A stretch of 64,000 nucleotides of DNA from Caulobacter zeae (GTDB lineage: Bacteria; Pseudomonadota; Alphaproteobacteria; Caulobacterales; Caulobacteraceae), in the NCBI RefSeq assembly GCF_002858925.1, contig NZ_PJRS01000038.1, forward strand, positions 62,001-126,000, in the 5' to 3' direction. The translations under genes were made by a program, and so were the position numbers. A model generated the notes under the pieces. That model had not been told where the DNA came from. It made no database searches and was given only the letters and a program-made list of their open reading frames with translations. Of this stretch, positions 34,209-42,918 are shown piece by piece. Every line of letters starts with the position of its first letter. The stretch's first letter is position 1.

Positions 34209-35361
34209 CTAAAGCGGGCAAAGGCCGATGAGAGCAGCCTGATCGCCGACCTCAAAGCCATACCGGGAAAGGCCCAAGAGGCCGGCCGGCACGCCGACGT
34301 GCTCGACCCCGCCCTCGCGGTCGGTGAAGATCTTCAGCTCGCGCTTGGGGCTGCCCGTCAGCTGGTCATAGGTGGCGTGGGCGTATTCGACGCCGATCTG
34401 GCGATCGCGCTCGCCGTGGGTGACCAGGAACGGCACGGCGATCTTTTCGACCACGCCGTCCAGAGTCATGCCCTTCGACTTCTCCAGGAAGTCGTCCATG
34501 TCCTTGGCGCCGAACACCCACTGGACGTGCGCCCAGTAGTGCGGCACGGGGTTCTCGCCCTCGCGGGCCAGGCGCTTCTGCTGGACCTGCGCCCAGTCGT
34601 GATTGGCGCCCCAGACCACGCCCAGGGCCAGGCGCGGCTCCATGGCCACGGCGCGCGGCGTGTAGTAGCCGCCCAGCGAGATGCCGGTCATGCCGATACG
34701 CTCGGGATCTACCTCTGGACGGGTCTCCAGATAGTCGACGACCTTGGAGGCCCACTTCTCGCTCTCGTGGGTGGCGGGCAGGCCGTGCAGGCGCAGGGCC
34801 TCGCCAGAGCCCGGCTGGTCGATGCACAGGGTCGAGACACCGCGCCGCAGCAGAGCCGTCGGCAGGCCGCTCCAATAGAGCAGCTCCTTGTTGCTATCGA
34901 GGCCGTTGACGTAGATCACCACCGGCGAAGGACCCTCCCCCGCCGCCTTGACGAAGACGCCGGCGATCACGCCGCCCTCGTAGGGGATCTCGACGCGCTC
35001 GGCGTTCTCGCGGCCCAGGGCCATGGCGCGATCAAAGGCGGCGCGGGCCTTGGCGTAGGTCTCCTGGCGGCCCGGATGGCCGTGGCCCTGCATGCGCTCG
35101 GCGGTCACGTAATAGAGGCTGGCGCGCTGCAGCTTGGTCCCGGCGCTGAAGTTGCGGCCCTGGGCCTCGTCCTCGGCCGCTAGGTCCGTCGGCCATGGCC
35201 ACCCAGTGCTTGAGGAATTCGCCGGTGCCCGCGTCGTCGCCGCGATCGACCGCGTCGCGCATCGGCCGGCACATCTCGTCGATCTCGCCGATCTGAGCGC
35301 CGCTCTCGATGGCGATGTCGACCGACAGGTTCCAGACGTAGTTCTTGAAGTACTCGAACAT
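34209..35361 (-). pseudogene. Frameshifted alpha/beta hydrolase (2,6-dihydropseudooxynicotine hydrolase-like)
   Basis: Translation starts at ATG 35361 (GAGGA upstream) with MFEYFKNYVWNLSVDIAIES and runs to VAMAD near 35190. There one extra G (GCCGACGGACC instead of GCCGACGACC) breaks the frame; the rest, from LAAEDEAQGRN to the stop at 34209, is intact in another frame. Removing one base gives 383 residues, a normal family length. The core shows YVNGLDSNKE, the elbow GISLGG, and Asp/His near GERDRQ and EHVG. Such hydrolases cleave C-C bonds of ring-fission products. It is either a real pseudogene or a one-base sequence error. Confidence 0.75.
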
Positions 35362-35370
35362 GACAGGTCC

Positions 35371-36269
35371 TCAGAAAGCGGGCGCGCGCCACAGCAGGGC
35401 GTCGGGGATCGGGGCCGGCATGCCCTTGGGACCGCCCACGCCGTAACCCCACTGGTCCATGACCTCGAGCGAGGGCTTGTGGACGGTGGCCGTCCAGGCC
35501 TCGTCCACCTCGACCAGCTCGGAGGTGTATTCGACCACGAACTGCCCGGGCGTGATAAGTAGGAGAAGGTGTTGTCGCCGGCGGTGTGGCGGCCGGGGCC
35601 CCAGACGACGTCGTGCTCGGCGGTGCGCAGCTTGGCCACGCCGCGCATCATCGCATCCACGCTGGGCACGTCGTAGGCCACGTGGTTCAGGGCCGGCGGG
35701 CCGGGCACGAAGGCCAGGCGATGGTGCCAGCTGTTGCAGCGCAGGAAGCACATGAAGTCGCCGAGCCAGTCGGAGACCTGGAAGCTCAGCGCCTGCTCGT
35801 ACCAGTCGACGGCGGCGGCCACCTTGGGGGTATGCAGCACGATGTGGCTGATCTTGGCCGGCACGGCTTCGTTGCGGGTCAGCGGTCGCGAGGGCCCCTG
35901 CTCCACATCGGCCGAGATCTCCAGGGCGTGACCGTCGAGATCGAAGACCCGGAAACCATAGCCGCCGCCCAGGCCCGTCAGTTCGGCCGGCGCGGAGATG
36001 ACCTTGGCGCCGAACGCGACCAGATGGGCGTGCAGGGCGTCGACTTCGGCGCGGCTTTCGGCGGCCCAGCCCATCAGCTCGACCGAGCGGACCTCGGCCT
36101 GGCGCAGGCGCACCACGAACTTCTCCGGCGAGCCCGGCGCGGCGAGGTGGACGAGTCCCTCTTCACTGGCGACCTCGATCAGCCCCCAGGTGTCGACATA
36201 GAAGCGCCGTTCGTGCTCCAGGTCGGGGACGGCGTAGGCGATGAAGCGCACGTCGCTGACGCGGGCCAT
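35371..36269 (-). pseudogene. Frameshifted two-domain VOC (type I extradiol dioxygenase-like) protein
   Basis: Frame one runs from ATG 36269 through two VOC modules: FIAYAVPDLEHERRFY (first) and HIVLHTPKVAAAVDWYEQAL (second), with LNHVAYDV. After GDNTFSYL near 35557 the frame is lost; the proper continuation (ITPGQFVVEYTSELVEVD to the stop at 35371) is in the next frame. One missing base restores 299 residues. The putative metal ligands are His in the HIVLH strand, His in LNHVAY and Glu in VVEYTSE; the Glu lies beyond the lesion, so a truncated product would lack it. Between the FAD monooxygenase and hydrolase genes, as expected for a ring-cleavage step. Confidence 0.75.
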
Positions 36270-36306
36270 GGGCGGTTCTCCTTGAAAGACGGCGACGGCG
36301 CGATCC

Positions 36307-37488
36307 TCAGATCGGCTGCGCGGTGACCTCGAACATCTTGCGGGACTCGGTGGCGGTGTCGGCCGGCGGCCCCTTGCTCAGCTGGGCCTCGCAGATCGCC
36401 CGCGACCGCTCGACGATGTAGCGGCAGCGGTCCTTGCGGCGGGCCTCGAAGGCGGCGAAGGCGGCCTGGGGCGTCTCGGCGGCGGCCAGCTCCTCGGCCA
36501 GCACCAGCGAGTCCTCGATGGCCATGCCGGCGCCTTGGCCCAGGTGCGGGGTGGTGGCGTGGACGGCGTCGCCGATCAGCACGACCCGGCCCTTGCTCCA
36601 GTCGCCCTCGACGAACAGCCATTCCAGCGGCTTGTAGACCACCTCGGCGTCGTCGGTGATGTCGCCGGCCAGGGCCGCGATCCGGGGCGGGGCCTTCGCC
36701 AGGCGTTCGCGCATCGCCGCCGCCAGCCCCTCGCGCTCGAAGCGCTTGCCGGCCGGCTCGGGCGTGGTGACGTACATGTACATCCGCCGCTCCGACAGCG
36801 GCACCAACCCCACGCCGGTCGGGCCTTCATAGGCCTGCAGGCTGACGACATCGTCGGGGCGGTCGAAATTGTAGCGCCACACCGACTGGCCGGTGGGCTC
36901 GGGCGACGGCGCGTCGGGGAACAGCGCCTTGCGGGTGGTCGAATAGAGGCCGTCGGCGCCAATGACGAGGTCGTAGCGGCCGCTCGAACCGTCGGAGAAG
37001 GTCGCGTTCACGCCCTCCCCGTCGTCGTCGAGACTTTCCGCCGTCACGCCCAGGCGGATCGCCGCGCCGGCCGCCTTGGCCCGGTCGCCCAGCACCTTGT
37101 GCAGGGCCGGCCGGCCGATGCCGACATTGGCCGGATAGCCGTCGGCCAGCTTGGGGCTGGGGATCTTGGCGACCATGCGGCCGTCGGGAAGGTAGACCTC
37201 GACGTGGTCGTAGCCGAAGCCGGCGTCGAGATAGTCGTCGAGAATGCCCAACTCGGCCACGGCGTGCACGACGTTGGACTGCTGGATGATGCCGACGCCA
37301 TAGACGGTCCAGTCGGGGTCTTTCTCGATGACCTCGACGTCAAAGCCGCGCTTTCCCAAGGCGATCGCCGAAGTCAGGCCGGCGATTCCGCCACCGATGA
37401 TGAGCACCTTGCCTGGCTGCACCGCTACCCCCCACATCGCGCGCTCGACCTGTGTCGGCGGCGTTGCAGGCATCGTAGGGGCGCCCAT
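36307..37488 (-). CDS. FAD-dependent aromatic monooxygenase (UbiH/salicylate hydroxylase-like)
   Basis: 393 residues from ATG 37488; later starts (ATG 37437, or GTG 37428 behind a G-rich run) are possible because the first 25 residues precede the Rossmann fold. FAD fingerprints are clear: KVLIIGGGIAGL (about 27-38), DLVIGADGLYS and GRVVLIGDAVHATTPHLGQGAG. This is the flavin hydroxylase group A that uses NAD(P)H and O2 to hydroxylate aromatic acids or phenols. With the downstream dioxygenase-like and hydrolase genes it would form a hydroxylation, ring-cleavage, C-C hydrolysis series. A TCTATT-N5-AATAGA palindrome overlaps its start region. Confidence 0.88.
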   Translation of the reverse strand: MGAPTMPATPPTQVERAMWGVAVQPGKVLIIGGGIAGLTSAIALGKRGFDVEVIEKDPDWTVYGVGIIQQSNVVHAVAELGILDDYLDAGFGYDHVEVYLPDGRMVAKIPSPKLADGYPANVGIGRPALHKVLGDRAKAAGAAIRLGVTAESLDDDGEGVNATFSDGSSGRYDLVIGADGLYSTTRKALFPDAPSPEPTGQSVWRYNFDRPDDVVSLQAYEGPTGVGLVPLSERRMYMYVTTPEPAGKRFEREGLAAAMRERLAKAPPRIAALAGDITDDAEVVYKPLEWLFVEGDWSKGRVVLIGDAVHATTPHLGQGAGMAIEDSLVLAEELAAAETPQAAFAAFEARRKDRCRYIVERSRAICEAQLSKGPPADTATESRKMFEVTAQPI

Positions 37489-37837
37489 TTCTATTCGAAA
37501 AATAGATTGTTTGGATCAATCAGTATCAGAAATGCAGATCGCAAGAAGGGCGGTCCGGCAGCCTGCGATTGGCGGGAGACCGCAGAGAACGGGGCCAGAT
37601 CGACTGGCGGCCAAGCCATCATGCTTGGCGCGGATTTACCGCGTCGCGTCGGGGAGACAGGCAAGGTCTTGATCCTGGCCAAGGCCACGCGGTCGTTCGC
37701 TGGAGGGCGTGAAGGGTCAGCGGCGTCGCTTCCCGAGCCTTGAACTCAAGACACGACCAGATCCTCGCGACGGAATATCTGCTACACAGCAGCCGCGCCG
37801 CGTGCGGCTTCCCCCCCCATTTGGCCCGTTACGGACG
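37489..37837. promoter_or_regulatory. Divergent region between FAD monooxygenase and AlkB-like genes
   Basis: 349 bp without a supported gene. At 37490-37506 is the palindrome TCTATT-CGAAA-AATAGA touching the monooxygenase start, a candidate operator or promoter element. At 37811-37818 there is a run of eight C shortly before the AlkB-like start. Nothing else was recognised. Confidence 0.4.
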
Positions 37838-38437
37838 ATGAGTTTCCAGCCCAGCCTTTTTGATTTGGAGGACGCAGCCGCGTCGGCGCCGGCCGATCTC
37901 CTGCCCCAGGGACTGTCCTACCATCCCGACGTGCTCGACGCGGACGAGGAGCACAGGCTGGTGACGGCGATGGCCGCCCTCCCCTTCGCGCCATTCCAGT
38001 TTCACGGCTACGAGGGAGCGCGCCGCGTGGTCGCGTTTGGCTTTGACTACCATTTCACCCGGCAGGCGCTGGAGGCGGCGCCGCCCATCCCCGCGTTCTT
38101 GACGCCACTGCGCGACAAGGTCGCCGCCGCCGTTGGGCTTGCGCCCGAGCGGTTCGAACAGGCGATGATCACCGAATACGCGCCCGGTGCGGGCATCGGT
38201 TGGCACCGCGACCGGCCGCAGTTTGAGCTCATCGCCGGCGTCTCTCTGCTCGCTAGCTGCGCCCTGCGCTTTCGCCTCAAGGCCGGCCAGGTGTGGACAC
38301 GCGCCGCCCTCAGGCCCGCGCCACGCTCGCTCTACATCCTATCGGGCCCGGCTCGGGAGATGTGGGAGCATTCCATCCCTGCGGTTTCGGCCCTGCGCTA
38401 TTCGATAACTTTCCGGACCTTTCGCCGGCGCGCTTGA
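37838..38437 (+). CDS. AlkB-like 2-oxoglutarate/Fe(II) dioxygenase
   Basis: 199 residues from ATG 37838; the longer open frame upstream encodes Arg/Pro-rich sequence without family character. The double-stranded beta-helix has the iron triad His123 and Asp125 in GWHRDRPQF and His178 in WEHSIP, and the 2-oxoglutarate Arg in RYSITFR (Arg187, with Arg193 next). YAPGAGIGWHRD is the usual AlkB-homolog lead-in. Family members oxidatively demethylate alkylated nucleic-acid bases. It stands alone, not beside ada or other alkylation-response genes, so regulation is not evident. Confidence 0.88.
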   Translation: MSFQPSLFDLEDAAASAPADLLPQGLSYHPDVLDADEEHRLVTAMAALPFAPFQFHGYEGARRVVAFGFDYHFTRQALEAAPPIPAFLTPLRDKVAAAVGLAPERFEQAMITEYAPGAGIGWHRDRPQFELIAGVSLLASCALRFRLKAGQVWTRAALRPAPRSLYILSGPAREMWEHSIPAVSALRYSITFRTFRRRA

Positions 38438-38494
38438 GCGCGGAAGCAGGAGGCCTCAAGCGCGGCTTGAAGCCTCCCGCCTGCGATCAATCCG

Positions 38495-39076
38495 TCAGGC
38501 GTCCCGGAAGCGGCGGATGAAATCGGCGAACGCCGAAAGCTGTCCAGCCACGAACGCCCGGGCGGCCTGATCCTCGAGCAGGGACGGCTCGCCGCCGACC
38601 TTGCTGGCCACGCCCGCAACCATCACCTCGGGCTTGTTGAGGACAATAGCGTCCAGGAACACCAGGATCTGGCGGAGGTGGTATTGAGCCCGGACACCGC
38701 CAAGCCCACCCGGCGAGGCCGTCTGGATGGCGACCGGCTTGCCCACGAAAGGCTGGGGCGACATGCGCGACAGCCAATCCAGGGCGTTCTTCAGCACGCC
38801 CGGGACCGAGTAGTTGTACTCGGGGGTGACGATGATGACACCGTCGGCGGCGGCGATCGCCTCGCCCATCGCCACGACCGCGGGCGCAAAGCCCGCGGCT
38901 TGGAGGTCGGCGTCGTAGTGGGGAAAGTCCCCGATCGAACCAAGGGCGGTGATCGTCACGCTTTCGGGCGCCAGGTCCGGCAGCGCCCGGGCCAGGGCCG
39001 CATTGAACGACCCCTGCCGCAGGCTGCCGAGAAGGACGACGAGGCGCAGCGGCTTGCCGGCGTCCTGCGCGTTCAT
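38495..39076 (-). CDS. NADPH-dependent FMN reductase (flavodoxin-like quinone/azo reductase)
   Basis: 193 residues from ATG 39076, which overlaps the stop of the YceI gene (TGATG), so the two are coupled. The flavodoxin-like fold shows LLGSLRQGSFNAALAR (phosphate-binding loop, about residues 16-31), VTPEYNYSVPGVLKNALDWLS (isoalloxazine contacts) and ASPGGLGGVRAQYHLR. These enzymes use NADPH to reduce FMN, quinones, chromate or azo dyes by two electrons. With YceI it may serve redox or quinone stress; the natural acceptor is unknown. Confidence 0.9.
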   Translation of the reverse strand: MNAQDAGKPLRLVVLLGSLRQGSFNAALARALPDLAPESVTITALGSIGDFPHYDADLQAAGFAPAVVAMGEAIAAADGVIIVTPEYNYSVPGVLKNALDWLSRMSPQPFVGKPVAIQTASPGGLGGVRAQYHLRQILVFLDAIVLNKPEVMVAGVASKVGGEPSLLEDQAARAFVAGQLSAFADFIRRFRDA

Positions 39077-39684
39077 CACTTGGCCTTCTCGAAGGCGGCG
39101 CTGATCCGCACCGAGGTCTCGTCGCCGATCATCGGAAGATAGGTCTTCACGCCGAACTCGGAACGCTTGAACGTGGCCGTGGCGTCGAAGCCGACGGTGT
39201 AGGCCTTGTCGAGCGGATTGACGCCCGAGCCATTGAATTTGGCCTGAAGGGTGACGGGCTTGGTCACGCCGTGCAGCGTCAGGTCGCCCGTGATCGTGGC
39301 CTTGTCGGGGGCGGTGCGCACGATCTTGGTCGAGACGAAGCGGATGGTGGGATAGGCCCCCGCGTCCAGCCAGTCAGCGCTCTTGAGCTCCTCGTCCAGC
39401 TTTTTGTTGGTGGTCGAGACCGAGGAAACCGGCAGGGTGATGTCGACCTTGCTGGCGGCGAGGGTCTTGGGATCCAGCGTCAGCGACCCGGCCGCGCCGG
39501 TGAAGTCGCCGAAGAATTGGGTGAAGCCGATGTGGGAGACGGCGAACTGCACGCGCGTGTGGCTCGGCTCGACGACATAGGCGCCCGGCGTCACCGCCGA
39601 GGGGTTGGTGTTGAGCCCGCCCGCGGCGATGGCGCCGGTCGCGAGGGTCAGGGCCAGGGCGGTCGAGGCAATGAGGATTTTCAT
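39076..39684 (-). CDS. Exported YceI-family protein
   Basis: 202 residues. A signal peptide (about 1-20, ending AIA) precedes a lipocalin-like beta-barrel with PGAYVVEPSHTRVQFAVSHIG, a late DLTLHGVTKPVTLQAKF and a closing FKRSEFGVKTYLP. YceI proteins bind polyprenyl or isoprenoid quinone-like lipids in the periplasm. The coupling to an FMN reductase gene suggests a quinone or redox context. The ribosome-binding site upstream of 39684 is weak. No metal-binding or catalytic residues are expected. Confidence 0.92.
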   Translation of the reverse strand: MKILIASTALALTLATGAIAAGGLNTNPSAVTPGAYVVEPSHTRVQFAVSHIGFTQFFGDFTGAAGSLTLDPKTLAASKVDITLPVSSVSTTNKKLDEELKSADWLDAGAYPTIRFVSTKIVRTAPDKATITGDLTLHGVTKPVTLQAKFNGSGVNPLDKAYTVGFDATATFKRSEFGVKTYLPMIGDETSVRISAAFEKAK

Positions 39685-39857
39685 GACGGGCTATTTCCGT
39701 GTGAGGGCCGGCGCGGCAAACCGGCCTTGCCAGGAGAGCGGCATGGTCGCGCCCAAGCCGGCGCAAGCCCAGTGGCCAAAAATGCAGAGCGGGTCTGCGA
39801 AAACGCGGCGGCCGGTCAAAGGTTCGGCGAGCCGAGCGCCTGACCGGCCGCCCCGCC

Positions 39858-40046
39858 CTAGCCTGCCTCGCCAAACAGCTTGCCAGCGCCCGCCCAGTCG
39901 CTGGGCTTGACGTCTTCGAACACGACGTAGATGTAGTTGGGGTCGGTGTTGGTGGTCTTGGCGATGGTTTCGGTGATGTCGGCGGCCACCTTGGCCTTCT
40001 GATCGTGGTCCTTGCCTTCGAACCAGGTCACGCGAACAACGGGCAT
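39858..40046 (-). CDS. 4-oxalocrotonate tautomerase-family small enzyme
   Basis: 62 residues. After Met removal the N-terminus is Pro (PVVRVTWFEGKD), the catalytic base of tautomerases. The pattern DQKAKVAADITETIAKTT and the NYIYVVFEDVKPSDW strand fit the 4-OT monomer that assembles into hexamers. It would interconvert enol and keto forms of ring-fission products or related acids. AAGGAGC lies eight bases before ATG 40046. It precedes the SDR gene at 40090 by about 40 bp on the same strand, but transcription runs from the SDR gene towards it, so both may share the SDR promoter. Confidence 0.9.
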   Translation of the reverse strand: MPVVRVTWFEGKDHDQKAKVAADITETIAKTTNTDPNYIYVVFEDVKPSDWAGAGKLFGEAG

Positions 40047-40089
40047 AGCAAAAGCTCCTTTTGAAACGAGGGGTGGGTAGGCGCGCCCC

Positions 40090-40788
40090 CTACCAGGGTA
40101 GATCGGCGTTCTGGTAATCGACGAAGGTCAGCCCCGGACGCCCCGAACGCGAGGCTACGACGTCCGCCAGGCCCTTGGCGCTGGTGGAGATGTCGATGGG
40201 CGCGTCCTCGCCGCCCATGTCGGTGCGAACCCAGCCTGGCATCAGCGCCAGCAGGGTCCGATCCCCCGCCCTCAGGGCATAGGCCCGCATGAGACGATTG
40301 AGTGCGGCTTTGCTGGCGGCGTAGACTTCGTAGCCGGCGGGCGGGTCGAGGGTGAGGCTTCCCAAGGCCGAGCTCATCACCGCGATCACGCCATGCGACG
40401 TCACGATGGGCGAGAGGGTTTCGATGAGGCGCATCGGCCCAAGGACGTTGACGCCGAACACATGCGCAAATTCCGCGTCGGAAATCTCGCCGACCTTCTG
40501 GTTTGGCGCGTCGCTCACCCCGGCGTTGACATAGAGGACATCGATCTCGAGCCCTCCAAGCCGCGCCTTGAGGTCGGATATGGAGGCGCTGTCGGCGATG
40601 TCCAGCGCCTCGACGCGGAGCGCCGCGCCGGCCTTGCTGACGAGGTCGGCCAGTCCGGCGGACGCGCCCGCATGACGTTCGGTGGCGATCACCCGCCAGC
40701 CTCGCGACAGGTATTCGGCGACCAAGCCTAGTCCAAGGCCGCGCGAGGCGCCGGCCACCAGGATGGTGAGCTGGGAGGCTTCATTCAT
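40090..40788 (-). CDS. SDR oxidoreductase (short, divergent from a LysR gene)
   Basis: 232 residues from ATG 40788, behind AGGAGC at good distance; the upstream extension to 40884 reads through the intergenic region. NAD(P) loop VAGASRGLGLGL (about 11-22), NAGVSD, a Ser in MSSALGS and YAASK carry the SDR catalytic set. The arrangement resembles the sepiapterin-reductase or C-factor-like subgroup. It presumably reduces a small carbonyl; substrate unknown. Divergent from the LysR gene at 40898, a standard arrangement in which the regulator controls the enzyme. Confidence 0.88.
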   Translation of the reverse strand: MNEASQLTILVAGASRGLGLGLVAEYLSRGWRVIATERHAGASAGLADLVSKAGAALRVEALDIADSASISDLKARLGGLEIDVLYVNAGVSDAPNQKVGEISDAEFAHVFGVNVLGPMRLIETLSPIVTSHGVIAVMSSALGSLTLDPPAGYEVYAASKAALNRLMRAYALRAGDRTLLALMPGWVRTDMGGEDAPIDISTSAKGLADVVASRSGRPGLTFVDYQNADLPW

Positions 40789-40827
40789 CAGGATGCTCCT
40801 AGAGACTGCGAAGCCCTTATAACTGTC

Positions 40828-40851
40828 GTCCATTTTTCCACTAAGATGGAC
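40828..40851. promoter_or_regulatory. LysR-type operator candidate GTCCAT-N12-ATGGAC
   Basis: A perfect 6-bp inverted repeat with a 12-base spacer lies midway in the 109-bp divergent gap between the SDR (start 40788) and LysR (start 40898) genes, 40-47 bp from each. LysR regulators usually bind interrupted palindromes of this size (T-N11-A type), so this is the likely recognition site. Confidence 0.55.
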
Positions 40852-40897
40852 ATCGGACACTCTGAGGCGATATTTTGTCTCCAATTAGGAGGGCATG

Positions 40898-41806
40898 ATG
40901 GCCGACCCCGACAGCCTTTCAGGCGTCACCGTCTTTGTGGCCGCCGCCCGCGCGGGAAGCTTCACCCAGGCGGCCGAGCGCTTGGCCATCACCAAGTCCG
41001 CGGTCGGCAAGGCCATCGCGAGATTGGAAGAACGGCTCGGTCTGAAGCTGTTTTTTCGCACCACGCGGCGCATACGCCTGACGCCGGACGGCGAGGCCTA
41101 CTTCGCCGCCTGCTCGGGCGCCCTTGACGACATCGCCGCTGCGGAGGCGGCTTTGACGTCGGCGAACCGGGTGATCAGCGGGCGGCTGCGCGTCGACATG
41201 CCTGTGGCGTTCGGGCGGCAGGTGCTCCTTCCCATCCTGCTGGAGATCAGCCGGCCCCACCCGGGGCTCTCCCTGACCCTGAGCTTCACCGACGCCTTGA
41301 CCGACCCCTTCCAGGAGGATGTCGAATTGCTCATCCGCTTTGGCCCGCTGCGCGACAGCAGCCACCTGGTGGCGAGACATCTGGTCGATCAGGCCCGGAT
41401 CATTTGCGCCGCGCCGTCCTATCTTTACCAGCACGGCGTTCCGAAGGGCCTCAACGACCTTCGCGATCACAGGGGTGTCGTCGGCTCACGGCATGGACCG
41501 CCCCTGTCCTGGGTCGTCGCCGAGGACGGACAGGAACGCCGGATCTCTCCGCCGGCCACCCACCAGTTGAGCGATGGGGACGCCATGGTCCAGGCCGCCG
41601 TGGCGGGCTTTGGGCTATGCCAGGCCCCCGCCTCCCTGGTGCGTCGCCATCTGGAGGACGGATCTTTAGTGGCGGTGCTTGCGGACTATTCCACCGTCCC
41701 GGTCGCCGTGAACGCCCTATGGCCCAAGCAGGCCCACCTGAGCCCGCGCGTGCGCTATGTCGTGGACCAGCTCGTCAAATACGCCGCCGCCGGACGCTTG
41801 GATTAG
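40898..41806 (+). CDS. LysR-family transcriptional regulator
   Basis: 302 residues. ATG 40898 is preferred to ATG 40895 because AGGAGG lies five rather than two bases upstream. Helix-turn-helix: VFVAAARAGSFTQAAERLAITKSAVGKAIARLEERLGLKLF with RTTRRIRLTPDGE. The effector domain begins near residue 90 (GRLRVDMPVAFG). This belongs to the large group containing DsdC- or CrgA-like regulators with SH-x-RTTR motif. Divergent from the SDR gene, which it probably controls through GTCCAT-N12-ATGGAC. Confidence 0.92.
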   Translation: MADPDSLSGVTVFVAAARAGSFTQAAERLAITKSAVGKAIARLEERLGLKLFFRTTRRIRLTPDGEAYFAACSGALDDIAAAEAALTSANRVISGRLRVDMPVAFGRQVLLPILLEISRPHPGLSLTLSFTDALTDPFQEDVELLIRFGPLRDSSHLVARHLVDQARIICAAPSYLYQHGVPKGLNDLRDHRGVVGSRHGPPLSWVVAEDGQERRISPPATHQLSDGDAMVQAAVAGFGLCQAPASLVRRHLEDGSLVAVLADYSTVPVAVNALWPKQAHLSPRVRYVVDQLVKYAAAGRLD

Positions 41807-41818
41807 AGCTCTATTGCC

Positions 41819-42742
41819 TTAAGGGGCCCGCGCGCCGGGCGTCGCGTCCGAAGCGGCCCGCGCCTGACGCAGGGCCGCTTCGGCGACCGATATGAAGACC
41901 TGCAGCGCCGGGTTCTGGTCGCCCCTGCGGCTGGCAAGAATCAAGGGCGTCGACAGCGGTTCGCTCAGGTCGCGAAAAGCGATCTCAGGATGACTGAAAT
42001 GCCGTGCCGCCTCGGGGGCCAGGGTGAAGGCCTCGCCGGCCGCCACCAGGGTCATGGCGGTATGCAGATCGCGCACTTCGATCACCTCTCGGGGCGCCAG
42101 GCCCCGGTCGTGTAGCAGCGAGAGCAGACTGTCGCCAAAGCTTGGTCGGGCGTCATTGGGAAAGAGCACCATCGTGCCGTCCATGAGGTCCTCGAGCGCC
42201 AGCGCCGACTGGACGGCCAAGGGGTGGTCAAGGGGGACGGCCGCGACCAACGGCTCGTCGTCGAGCACCACGCGATGGATGAGCGGATCGTCGATCCGCA
42301 CCCGTCCAAAGGCGACATCGACGAGGCCAGCCTTCAGGGCCTTGATCTGCTCGGGGCTCGTCAATTCCAGCAAGGACACATTGGCCAGAGGAAGCGCCGC
42401 GCGAAATCGCCGCAGGATCGTCGGCAAGGCCAGTGGCGCGGCCGAGGGCGAGGCGGCCACCCTCAAGATGGGCCGCTCAACCTGGGTGAATTCGCGCATT
42501 GAACGCTCCAGCTGCTCGACCCGGCGCAGGATCGGGCGGGCCGCATCGAGCAGAAATTTCCCCGCCTCGGTCAGGGCCAGGGGACGAGCATCCCGGTCCA
42601 GCAGTCGTACTTGCAGTTCCTCTTCCAACTCGTGGATGCGCCGGCTCAGCGGCGGCTGGGACATGTGGAGGATCTGCGCGGCCCGGGTGAACCCGCCCGC
42701 GTCCGCGACCGCCACGAAATAACGAAGACGCTTGAGATCCAT
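41819..42742 (-). CDS. LysR-family regulator (CatR/BenM-like), divergent from the alcohol dehydrogenase gene
   Basis: 307 residues from ATG 42742. The start MDLKRLRYFVAVADAGGFTRAAQILHMSQPPLSRRIHELEEEL is the canonical opening of the CatR/BenM/CbbR group, regulators of aromatic catabolism that respond to muconate or benzoate. Its effector domain has typical ILRVAASPSAAPLALP and GLVDVAFGRV strands. The gene faces away from the aryl-alcohol and aldehyde dehydrogenase pair (42919-45543), which it likely activates. No clear interrupted palindrome was found in the gap 42743-42918. Convergent with the preceding LysR gene. Confidence 0.9.
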   Translation of the reverse strand: MDLKRLRYFVAVADAGGFTRAAQILHMSQPPLSRRIHELEEELQVRLLDRDARPLALTEAGKFLLDAARPILRRVEQLERSMREFTQVERPILRVAASPSAAPLALPTILRRFRAALPLANVSLLELTSPEQIKALKAGLVDVAFGRVRIDDPLIHRVVLDDEPLVAAVPLDHPLAVQSALALEDLMDGTMVLFPNDARPSFGDSLLSLLHDRGLAPREVIEVRDLHTAMTLVAAGEAFTLAPEAARHFSHPEIAFRDLSEPLSTPLILASRRGDQNPALQVFISVAEAALRQARAASDATPGARAP

Positions 42743-42918
42743 GAGCGAGGCGGTCCTGGTGAGGCCTCGCAACCATACCAAAACGGCATGAAAGAAGCGA
42801 TCAAAACAGTGTTTCCCAAGCGCGACCGCGAGGGTCTAAGCCGCCGCTCGTGAGGCGATCCTCGCCCGACGAGACCGGCCGCGAAAGGCGGCAAGGCTCT
42901 CCCAAGGAGAGCCGTGAA

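Noticed and set aside
34209..36269. A single 686-residue VOC-hydrolase fusion protein
   Set aside because: The middle of the frame (about 35190-35555) translates to Ser/Arg/Thr-rich nonsense, while proper VOC and hydrolase sequence exists there in the other frames, with a stop, ribosome-binding site and start between them.
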